The notes under the pieces were generated by a model, which was not told where the DNA came from, searched no databases, and saw only the letters and a program-made list of their open reading frames with translations. Below are positions 4,594-11,307 of a DNA stretch of 11,307 nucleotides, piece after piece. The stretch is taken from positions 1-11,307 of the forward strand of contig CALAUL010000051.1 in the NCBI GenBank assembly GCA_937892255.1. The letters are read 5' to 3'. A program made the position numbers and the translations under genes. Within the stretch, counting starts at the first letter, position 1. Each line of letters starts with the position of its first letter. The stretch is from an uncultured Bacteroidales bacterium (lineage in GTDB: Bacteria; Bacteroidota; Bacteroidia; Bacteroidales; Marinilabiliaceae).

Positions 4594-7071
4594 ATGTTGA
4601 AACAGCATATAATGATAAAAGAGTCGCAAAAGACGGCTATTATCGTCGGAGAGCGTGAAGTGAGTTATGGTGATATGCTCGGAAGAGTGACATTATTCGC
4701 TAAGCAGACGCCGCAAATAAGGGGGAGTAGGACTATTATCTTGTCTGAGAATCGTGAGGGTTGGATATACGCTTTATTTTCTATTTGGACAAACAAAGGT
4801 ATAGCAGTGCCTGTTGATGCTACATCTACAGCAAGTGATATAGCTTATATTATCAGTGACTGTGAGCCTGAGGCTATATGGGTTTCGGAGGATAAACTGC
4901 CCTTAGCAAAAGAAGCATTGAGTCAGACGAAACTAAAACCGCAGATACTGCTTATTACAAAGGATCTTGAAGATAGTGTTCCTTCGCAAGATAGGGCTCA
5001 AATAAGCTATGCAAAGGAGGATACCGCTGTCATTATATATACTTCAGGTACGACAGGCTCACCTAAGGGTGTAATGCTTACCTTTGATAATATCGATGTG
5101 AATATACATGCGGTGTCTGTTGATGTACCTATTTTCCAGAGTGGCTTGTGTACGATGATATTGTTGCCATTGCATCATGTCTTACCGCTTGTTGGTTCGT
5201 TGGTTGCTCCACTTGTGACGGAGGGTTGTGTAGCGATATCGCCTTCGATGTCGGCGGCTGATATAATGTCAACAATGCAGAATGGTAAGGTGGCAATATT
5301 GATAGGTGTGCCACGTCTTTATTCTACATTGTATAAGGGTATCAAAGATAAGATAGATGCTAATGTAGTGACTCGTTGGTTGTATCGATTAGCAGCATTG
5401 ATAGGTAGTAGAACATTTTCTCGTTTGCTCTTTGGCTCGGTACGAAAGAAGATGGGTGGAGCAATACGCTATTTTGTAAGTGGAGGAGCTGCTTTGGATA
5501 AGTCAGTTGGCGAGGGGCTTAAGGTGTTAGGCCTTGATGTCTTAGAGGGCTATGGAATGACAGAGGCTGCTCCTATGATATGTTTTACACGTCCAGATGA
5601 TATATGTCCTGGAGTGTCAGGTAAACCGCTTCCATGTTGTCAAGTTGAGATACGTGATGGTGAAGTGTGTGCTAAGGGTGATAATATAATGAAGGGATAT
5701 TATAATAGACCTGAAGAGACGGCGGAGGTATTGCGTGATGGGTGGTTATATACAGGTGACTTGGGCGAGTTTGATAGTAAGGGTAGGCTTGTCATAACAG
5801 GTCGTAAGAAAGAGATTATCGTCTTATCAAATGGTAAGAATGTCAATCCTACAGAACTTGAGTATAAACTCGAGAGTTATGTTGCGTTTGTCAAGGAGGC
5901 AGGCGTGATACAAGATGGGGATATGTTGAGAGCTATTATTGTTCCTCAATATGATTTTGCTGAGGGTCTTACAGAGACACAGGTAGAGGCTGAGATACGA
6001 ATGAATGTCTTGGATATATATAATCAGAGTGTAGCTAACTATAAGAAGATACATTCGTTTAGTATATATCGAGGCGAGTTACCACGTACGAGGTTAGAGA
6101 AGTTACAACGTTACAAGTTGCCTGCCTTAGTATCAGGTAAAGAGGCGGGTAAAGGAGATAAGCCTGAGTGCGAGCCACAGACTGATGAATATAGGATACT
6201 TAAGGCCTATATTAAGGAGGAGAAACGTTGCAGTGTGCGTCCTTCGGACCATATAGAATATGATTTGGGATTTGATTCGCTTGATAAAGTAGGTTTGCAA
6301 GTATTCATACAAACGTCGTTTGGTATGGAGATTACAACGGATCAATTGAGTAAATTTGCTACTATAGCTGATATGGCGGACTATGTAGCAGACTATAAGA
6401 CACGTGTAGAAGTAGAGAAAATAGATTGGAAGAAGATATTGAAGGAGCACACTAATATTCGATTGCCAGACACATGGTTTACCGCACGAATAGCAGTGGT
6501 AGTATCTAAACTTATATTTAAATTATACTTTAAGCTTGCAGCAAAGGGAGTGGATAATATACCAGAGGGTCCATGTATAATAGCGCCCAATCATCAGAGC
6601 TTTTTAGATGGACTTTTCGTGATGTCTTTTATGAAGTTGCGAACGATAAAGAACACCTATTTCTATGCTAAGGAGCAACATATAAAGCGCCCATTCTTTA
6701 AGTTTCTTGCCAATCATCATCATGTGATAATTATGGATATGAGTGATTTGAAGAATTCGATACAGAAGATGGGAGAAGCACTTAAGAAAGAGAAGAACCT
6801 TATTATCTTTCCTGAGGGGACACGTACAACATCTGGTAAACTTGGTGAGTTTAAGAAGACCTTTGCGATATTGAGTGCTGAGCTTGGAGTACCTATAGTT
6901 CCTGTATCGATAAAGGGAGCCTTTGATGCTATGCCTAAGGGTTCGATATTACCACGACCACGTAGAGTGCAGGTTGAGTTCTTGGCTCCTATATATCCGC
7001 AATCACAGAGCTATGAAAAACTTACTGATAAAGTCTATAATAAGATTAAAATGAGTCAGATGGGCGCATGA
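4594..7071 (+). CDS. Three-domain acyl-activating enzyme: AMP-binding ligase, acyl carrier, PlsC acyltransferase (Aas-like)
   Basis: The 825-residue protein joins three domains. Residues 1 to about 515 are an ANL ligase that activates a fatty acid with ATP: P-loop YTSGTTGSPKGV at 149-160, YGMTEAAP at 320-327, YTGDLGEFDSKGRLVITGRK at 386-405, and catalytic Lys503 in the C-terminal lobe. Residues about 528-605 are an acyl carrier domain with the phosphopantetheine serine at 562 (LGFDSLD). Residues about 620-825 are a PlsC-like acyltransferase with NHQSFLD (His667, Asp672), FPEGTR (739-744) and VPIVPVSIKG (766-775). The order suggests that an activated acyl group is loaded on the built-in carrier and passed to a lysophospholipid or similar acceptor at the membrane, a recycling or salvage role like that of Aas in Escherichia coli. 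Aas has the domains in the reverse order and no internal carrier. An in-frame start at 4507 adds 29 residues unlike the family. ATG at 4594 gives the usual N-terminus (MLKQHI...SQKTAIIVGEREVSYG). Confidence 0.93.
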   Translation: MLKQHIMIKESQKTAIIVGEREVSYGDMLGRVTLFAKQTPQIRGSRTIILSENREGWIYALFSIWTNKGIAVPVDATSTASDIAYIISDCEPEAIWVSEDKLPLAKEALSQTKLKPQILLITKDLEDSVPSQDRAQISYAKEDTAVIIYTSGTTGSPKGVMLTFDNIDVNIHAVSVDVPIFQSGLCTMILLPLHHVLPLVGSLVAPLVTEGCVAISPSMSAADIMSTMQNGKVAILIGVPRLYSTLYKGIKDKIDANVVTRWLYRLAALIGSRTFSRLLFGSVRKKMGGAIRYFVSGGAALDKSVGEGLKVLGLDVLEGYGMTEAAPMICFTRPDDICPGVSGKPLPCCQVEIRDGEVCAKGDNIMKGYYNRPEETAEVLRDGWLYTGDLGEFDSKGRLVITGRKKEIIVLSNGKNVNPTELEYKLESYVAFVKEAGVIQDGDMLRAIIVPQYDFAEGLTETQVEAEIRMNVLDIYNQSVANYKKIHSFSIYRGELPRTRLEKLQRYKLPALVSGKEAGKGDKPECEPQTDEYRILKAYIKEEKRCSVRPSDHIEYDLGFDSLDKVGLQVFIQTSFGMEITTDQLSKFATIADMADYVADYKTRVEVEKIDWKKILKEHTNIRLPDTWFTARIAVVVSKLIFKLYFKLAAKGVDNIPEGPCIIAPNHQSFLDGLFVMSFMKLRTIKNTYFYAKEQHIKRPFFKFLANHHHVIIMDMSDLKNSIQKMGEALKKEKNLIIFPEGTRTTSGKLGEFKKTFAILSAELGVPIVPVSIKGAFDAMPKGSILPRPRRVQVEFLAPIYPQSQSYEKLTDKVYNKIKMSQMGA

Positions 7072-7201
7072 GGAGTGATATGTCTAATTGACATAGTTAT
7101 ACATCAGTGTTTTACTTAAGATGGCATAAGTGTAAAAAGTAAATACACGTTAAATATTGTTCATAAGGAAGAAGGGTGATGGCAAGTATAAAAAAAATGA
7201 T

Positions 7202-7209
7202 TACATTTG
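7202..7209 (+). promoter_or_regulatory. Candidate -7 box for carB
   Basis: TACATTTG matches TAnnTTTG exactly, but no TTTG-like -33 box is found 19-21 bp upstream. It is the only full -7 match between the previous gene and carB. No candidate was found between the terminator at 7303-7345 and the carB start. If it is used, the leader runs about 190 bases and includes the leader frame and terminator. Confidence 0.3.
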
Positions 7210-7242
7210 TACTCGAAAATGAGCAATAAGAAATAGAAGGAT

Positions 7243-7302
7243 ATGACATTTGCCTTGCAAACATATATAATACCATGTTGCTTTTGGGTAACTAAGGCTT
7301 AG
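7243..7302 (+). CDS. Possible 19-residue leader peptide before carB
   Basis: ATG at 7243 opens a 19-codon frame (MTFALQTYIIPCCFWVTKA) ending in TAG at 7300-7302, directly abutting the first base of the terminator stem at 7303. AGAAGG lies 2 bases upstream of the ATG, a rare Shine-Dalgarno-like match here, though closely spaced. A ribosome finishing this frame would cover the base of the terminator stem. This is the arrangement of translation-coupled attenuators such as pyrBI in Escherichia coli. The peptide has no run of a single regulatory amino acid and no arginine codon. The coding of a peptide is inferred from position only, and chance is a real alternative. Confidence 0.35.
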   Translation: MTFALQTYIIPCCFWVTKA

Positions 7303-7345
7303 AAAAGAGCTAAACGGATTTTTTTTCTGTTTGCTCTTTTTTTTT
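7303..7345 (+). terminator. Strong intrinsic terminator upstream of carB, possible attenuator
   Basis: AAAAGAGC (7303-7310) pairs with GCTCTTTT (7333-7340). After a one-base bulge AAACGG (7312-7317) pairs with CTGTTT (7327-7332), including one G-U pair. The loop is ATTTTTTTT and nine T follow at 7337-7345. It could simply end the acyl-activating gene transcript. Its place 60 bp before the carB start, with no promoter seen after it, also allows an attenuator role. Confidence 0.85.
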
Positions 7346-7405
7346 AGAGTGTAAATGCGAGGAGATAGAAATAGAAAAGAAATAACAATATATAATTAAA
7401 CCGAT

Positions 7406-10400
7406 ATGAAACAAGAAGTTAAGAAAGTACTTATCCTTGGATCAGGAGCTTTGAAAATCGGACAAGCGGGTGAGTTTGATTACTCAGGTTCGCAGGCGAT
7501 GAAAGCGTTGAGAGAAGAGGGTGTACAAACGATTCTTATCAACCCTAACATTGCAACTATACAGACATCAGAGGGTATAGCTGATAGAGTGTATTTCCTA
7601 CCTATCACCCCTTACTTTGTAGAAGAGATAATAAAGAAGGAGAATCCAGATGGTATAATGTTGTCTTTCGGTGGTCAGACAGCGTTGAACTGTGGTACGG
7701 AGTTGTACAATGCGGGAACACTGGAAAAGTATGGTGTTAAGGTGCTTGGCACATCGGTTGAGGCGATAATGATAACTGAGGACCGTGATCTCTTTGTGAA
7801 GAAGCTTGACGAGATAGACGCAAAGACACCACGTTCACAGGCTGTAGGTTCGCTTGAAGATGCATTGAAGGTAGCGCATGATTTGGGTTATCCTGTTATG
7901 GTTCGTTCGGCGTATGCTCTTGGAGGTCTTGGCTCTGGTATATGTACTAACGATGAAGAGTTCACAGAGCTATGTAATAGTGCTCTTGCTTTTTCTGATC
8001 AGATACTTGTAGAGGAGTCTTTGAAGGGTTGGAAGGAGATAGAGTTCGAGGTGATACGTGATGCCAACGACCACTGTTTTACTGTTGTGCCAATGGAGAA
8101 TTTTGACCCACTCGGCATACATACAGGAGAGAGTATCGTCATAGCACCTATTCAGACACTTCGCGAAGATCAGATAGAGTTGCTTCAAGATATAGCACGT
8201 AAGGTTGTTCGTCATATCGGTATTGTAGGAGAATGTAACATACAGTATGCATTCAATGCGCAGACAAATGACTATCGTATTATAGAGATTAATGCTCGTT
8301 TGAGTCGTTCTTCGGCATTAGCATCTAAGGCTTCGGGTTATCCTTTGGCTTTTGTAGCTGCTAAGTTGGCTTTAGGATATACGCTCGATCAGATAGGTGA
8401 GATGGGAACACCAAACTCGGCATATGTAGCGCCATCTGTAGACTACGTGATAGCTAAGATACCTCGTTGGGACCTTACTAAGTTTGCAGGTGTAGACCGT
8501 GAGATAGGCTCATCGATGAAGTCAGTAGGCGAGATAATGTCTATAGGTCAGTCGATAGAAGAAATAATGCAGAAGGGTCTTCGTATGATAGGTCAGGGTA
8601 TGCATGGTTTTGTAGGCAACAATGATTTAGAATTTGAAGACCTCGATAAGGAGTTGTCACATCCTACAGATTTGCGTATCTTCGCCATAGCACAAGCTCT
8701 CGAAAAGGGTTATACACCAGAGCGTATAGAAGAACTTACTAAGATAGACCTTTTCTTCATCAACAAGTTGAAGAATATTGTTGACTATACAAAGGTACTT
8801 GCACAGTATAACAAGATAGAGGAACTTCCTGTAGATGTACTTAAGGAGGCTAAGCGTTTAGGTTTCTCTGACTTCCAGATAGCGCGTTATGTAGAGAATC
8901 CACAGGATACTATGGAGAAGGGACTTTTGGCGGTGAGAGCACATCGTAAGAAGAATGGTGTTGTACCTACAGTACGTCGTATTAATACTGTAGCATCAGA
9001 GCATCCTGAGTTGACCAACTATCTCTATATGACATATGGTAAAGATGAGCACTCGATAAGCTACGAGTATAAGAATGATAAGAATATCATTGTTCTTGGC
9101 TCGGGTGCCTATCGTATTGGTTCATCGGTAGAGTTTGACTGGTGTTCGGTAAATGCTATACAGACAGCTCGTAAGTTGGGCTATAAGTCAATTATGGTCA
9201 ACTATAATCCTGAGACAGTATCTACGGATTATGATATGTGTGACCGCTTGTACTTTGATGAGCTCAGCTTTGAGAGAGTACTTGATGTGATAGACCTTGA
9301 GTCACCTAAGGGTGTAATAGTTTCGGTAGGCGGACAGATACCAAACAATATGGCGATGAAACTACATCGTCAGAATGTGCCTGTGCTTGGCACATCACCT
9401 GTAAGTATCGACCGTGCAGAGAATCGTAATAAGTTCTCGGCTATGCTTGACCAGTTGGGTATAGATCAGCCTCGTTGGGAAGCATTGACAAGCTATGAGG
9501 AGATAGATAAGTTCATTGATGAGGTTGGTTTCCCTGTACTTATTCGTCCATCATATGTATTATCAGGCGCGGCGATGAATGTTTGTTATGACAAGGAACA
9601 GATGCACACATTCCTTGGAGCTGCAGCTAAGGTATCAAAAGAGTATCCAGTTGTCGTTTCGCAGTTCTTGCAGAATGCAAAGGAGATAGAGTTTGATGCA
9701 GTAGCTAAGAATGGCGAGATAATAGAATACGCTATATCGGAGCATGTAGAATTTGCAGGTGTTCACTCTGGTGATGCCACATTGGTATTCCCAGCGCAGA
9801 ATATATATCTTGCAACAGCACGTAAGATAAAGCAGATAAGTAAGAAGATAGCTAAGGAACTCAACATATCAGGTCCATTTAATATGCAGTTCCTTGCAAA
9901 GAATAATGAGGTGAAGGTTATCGAGTGTAACTTGCGTGCATCGCGAAGCTTCCCATTTGTTTCGAAAGTTGTGAAGCGCAACTTCATTGAGACAGCAACG
10001 AAGATAATGCTCGGTGAGCCAGTTGAAAAGGCAGATTCTACAGATTTTGATATTGACAGCATAGGTATCAAGGCATCGCAGTTCTCGTTTGCGCGTTTGC
10101 ATAAGGCAGACCCTATACTTGGTGTAGATATGTCATCTACAGGTGAGGTAGGTTGTATCGGTGATAACTACGATGATGCTATGATGAAAGCTCTTCTTTC
10201 TGTTGGATTCCATAAGCCCAATAAGGGTGTATTGGTATCATCGGGTGATGCTAAGGGCAAGGTTGATTTGCTTGACTCATGCCGTATGCTACAAGCTAAG
10301 GGTATTAAGATATATGCAACGGCAGGAACACAGAAGTTCCTTGCAGATAATGGTATAGTTTCTGAAATGGTTAGTTGGCCAGATGAGAACAACGGAGGAA

Positions 10401-10624
10401 AGGACATTGCAGCTCTTATGCATGACCACGAGATAGACTTGCTTGTCAATATACCAAAGAATCATACACGTCGAGAGCTGACTAACGGATATAAGATACG
10501 TCGTTCGGCTATAGACCACAACATACCATTGCTTACCAATGCACGTCTTGCAAGTGCTTTCATCAGAGCATTCTGCAACATCGATACTACAGAAGTAAGC
10601 ATCAAGGCATGGGATGAGTATTAG
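7406..10624 (+). CDS. carB: Carbamoyl phosphate synthase large subunit
   Basis: The 1072-residue protein makes carbamoyl phosphate from bicarbonate, two ATP and ammonia supplied by the small subunit, for pyrimidine and arginine synthesis. The two homologous halves are visible: the first begins VLILGSGALKIGQAGEFDYS (residues 8-27), with ALGGLGSG at 171-178 and EINARLSRSSALASK at 294-308. The second begins IIVLGSGAYRIGSSVEFD at 561-578, with RPSYVLSGAAMNV at 714-726 and ECNLRASRSFPFVSK at 840-854. A methylglyoxal synthase-like regulatory domain covers about 940-1072, with the phosphate-binding ATAGT at 971-975. Length is normal for the family. Several motifs (NPNIATIQTSEG, SAYALGGLGSG, LSGAAMNV, ECNLRASRS) match animal-type CPS more closely than the Escherichia coli subunit, as is known for Bacteroidota. 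The partner carA is not in the window. Expression may be attenuated through the leader. No truncation or missing motif was seen. Confidence 0.97.
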   Translation: MKQEVKKVLILGSGALKIGQAGEFDYSGSQAMKALREEGVQTILINPNIATIQTSEGIADRVYFLPITPYFVEEIIKKENPDGIMLSFGGQTALNCGTELYNAGTLEKYGVKVLGTSVEAIMITEDRDLFVKKLDEIDAKTPRSQAVGSLEDALKVAHDLGYPVMVRSAYALGGLGSGICTNDEEFTELCNSALAFSDQILVEESLKGWKEIEFEVIRDANDHCFTVVPMENFDPLGIHTGESIVIAPIQTLREDQIELLQDIARKVVRHIGIVGECNIQYAFNAQTNDYRIIEINARLSRSSALASKASGYPLAFVAAKLALGYTLDQIGEMGTPNSAYVAPSVDYVIAKIPRWDLTKFAGVDREIGSSMKSVGEIMSIGQSIEEIMQKGLRMIGQGMHGFVGNNDLEFEDLDKELSHPTDLRIFAIAQALEKGYTPERIEELTKIDLFFINKLKNIVDYTKVLAQYNKIEELPVDVLKEAKRLGFSDFQIARYVENPQDTMEKGLLAVRAHRKKNGVVPTVRRINTVASEHPELTNYLYMTYGKDEHSISYEYKNDKNIIVLGSGAYRIGSSVEFDWCSVNAIQTARKLGYKSIMVNYNPETVSTDYDMCDRLYFDELSFERVLDVIDLESPKGVIVSVGGQIPNNMAMKLHRQNVPVLGTSPVSIDRAENRNKFSAMLDQLGIDQPRWEALTSYEEIDKFIDEVGFPVLIRPSYVLSGAAMNVCYDKEQMHTFLGAAAKVSKEYPVVVSQFLQNAKEIEFDAVAKNGEIIEYAISEHVEFAGVHSGDATLVFPAQNIYLATARKIKQISKKIAKELNISGPFNMQFLAKNNEVKVIECNLRASRSFPFVSKVVKRNFIETATKIMLGEPVEKADSTDFDIDSIGIKASQFSFARLHKADPILGVDMSSTGEVGCIGDNYDDAMMKALLSVGFHKPNKGVLVSSGDAKGKVDLLDSCRMLQAKGIKIYATAGTQKFLADNGIVSEMVSWPDENNGGKDIAALMHDHEIDLLVNIPKNHTRRELTNGYKIRRSAIDHNIPLLTNARLASAFIRAFCNIDTTEVSIKAWDEY

Positions 10625-10652
10625 AGTAGACGTCAGTGTAAACAATCATAAA

Positions 10653-10689
10653 AGCATTGTCTTCCAAGAAGGAGGACAATGCTATTTTT
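10653..10689. terminator. Bidirectional intrinsic terminator between convergent genes
   Basis: AGCATTGTCTTCC (10653-10665) pairs with GGAGGACAATGCT (10671-10683) over 13 bp with one U-G pair and a 5-base loop. On the plus strand TATTTTT follows, ending carB. On the minus strand TTTTATG follows, ending the lipoprotein gene, whose stop lies just to the right. Confidence 0.85.
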
Positions 10690-10707
10690 ATGATGTTTTT
10701 TTGTGAT

Positions 10708-11154
10708 TTATTGTTGGTTGACGGAGATGCTATCAAGCAGGTATTTGTTAATTGTCCAACCGTGCTGGATGTACCACAGACTGTCGCCTGGGATTACGCT
10801 GGCTTCGCCTGGGGTAAAGTTAAAATCACCCCGACCCCAAACCTTTGGAGAAATATTCAGACGTGGTTGCAGAAAGTTTTCGCGTAAAAAATTGATGTTT
10901 CCAAATTTTGAACTTTGCCAATTGTCAATTGGGACCAAGTAGATGGTGCGTACACTTGGATCTTGGGCATATTGTTCAATTTCTGATATCTCGATGGTTT
11001 TTTCGCGGCTGAATGTCAGTTCAACGTCATGCATTGGTTCGTCTTTTTCACATGATGTGAACAGGGTTGCACCGGCAAAACCCAAGACCGGCAGGGCGCG
11101 TTTCAGGAAAGCAGATGCTTCCTTGACAATGCATAGTTTCGATTTGTTTTTCAT
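10708..11154 (-). CDS. Small lipoprotein, probably surface-exposed, function unknown
   Basis: From ATG at 11154 the product is 148 residues. Its N-terminus is a lipoprotein signal: basic residues (MKNKSK...), a hydrophobic core (LPVLGFAGATLF) and lipobox LFTSC with Cys35. The next residues, EKDEP, resemble the K-(D/E)2 surface-export signal described for Bacteroidota lipoproteins, so the mature protein is probably shown on the cell surface. The mature part (36-148) has no motif I recognise. It contains DPSVRTIYLVPIDNW, then FLQPRLNISPKVWGRGDFNF and a C-terminal GDSLWYIQHGWTINKY, and is likely beta-rich. A longer frame from 11238 adds 28 residues before the signal peptide and is rejected. The gene follows the partial gene at the window edge by 52 bases on the same strand, so an operon is likely. 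Confidence 0.8.
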   Translation of the reverse strand: MKNKSKLCIVKEASAFLKRALPVLGFAGATLFTSCEKDEPMHDVELTFSREKTIEISEIEQYAQDPSVRTIYLVPIDNWQSSKFGNINFLRENFLQPRLNISPKVWGRGDFNFTPGEASVIPGDSLWYIQHGWTINKYLLDSISVNQQ

Positions 11155-11206
11155 GGTTTTGTTATTAATGATTTGTTTTTCAGTTTTTAAAAATGGGGAG
11201 CAATTC

Positions 11207-11307
11207 CTAGCGACCATAAACGTATGCATCACGTACAACGGGCGAGTATATAGGGTCTTTGATAATGAAGCCCATTTTGCTTAGCCATACACTATCTTCG
11301 TATTGCT
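11207..11307 (-). CDS. C-terminal end of an unidentified protein (start beyond window)
   Basis: On the minus strand the last 32 codons of a frame enter from the right edge and end in TAG at 11207-11209. The translation is QYEDSVWLSKMGFIIKDPIY followed by SPVVRDAYVYGR. The composition looks like real protein, and the stop lies 52 bases before the lipoprotein start, as expected for an upstream operon member. It is too short to identify. A chance open frame of this length is possible. Confidence 0.5.
   Translation of the reverse strand, partial: QYEDSVWLSKMGFIIKDPIYSPVVRDAYVYGR

Noticed and set aside
10657..10887. 76-codon plus-strand frame after carB
   Set aside because: It runs through the terminator and antisense to the lipoprotein gene, with no recognisable domain.
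11155..11238. 28-residue extension of the lipoprotein frame
   Set aside because: It would place extra residues before a complete signal peptide and would overlap the end of the upstream gene.

Overview
The window looks like a chromosomal segment of an AT-rich member of the Bacteroidota, most likely order Bacteroidales. The reasons are a DUF6266 protein (a family I know only from this phylum), promoter boxes of the Bacteroidota type (TTTG about 20 bp upstream of TAnnTTTG) instead of -35/-10 boxes, the near absence of Shine-Dalgarno sequences, a lipoprotein with an acidic Lys-Asp-Glu stretch after the lipobox cysteine, and a large carbamoyl phosphate synthase subunit of the animal-like subtype seen in Bacteroidota. 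I cannot name the genus.

Left part (1-2222): the start of an XRE-type repressor gene runs off the left edge on the minus strand, with a promoter and a probable autoregulatory operator. Then come about 2 kb with no intact gene. I see two probable gene relics, one an HTH regulator-like frame without a start codon and one a transposase-like C-terminus, plus one good promoter at 1469-1500 facing right. This reads like an old integration or decay zone.

Middle part (2223-4491): a DUF6266 gene ends before an intrinsic terminator at 3064-3096. Two promoter-like elements and a nested inverted repeat follow. They precede a CD225/dispanin-type membrane protein gene that has lost a normal start and carries a frameshift, an intact DUF2752 membrane protein gene starting at TTG, and a GNAT acetyltransferase.

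Right part (4507-11307): a three-domain lipid enzyme (acyl-activating AMP-binding domain, acyl carrier domain, PlsC-type acyltransferase) is followed by a leader with a 19-codon open frame ending exactly at a strong intrinsic terminator, then carB. That layout resembles a transcription attenuator of the pyrimidine-operon kind. carB converges on a minus-strand lipoprotein gene, separated by a bidirectional terminator, and the tail of a further minus-strand gene lies at the right edge.

No CRISPR array, tRNA, rRNA or intact mobile element was seen. The most interesting items are the carB leader, the structured promoter region before the broken dispanin gene, and the three-domain acyltransferase. 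I found no clear new multi-gene system.
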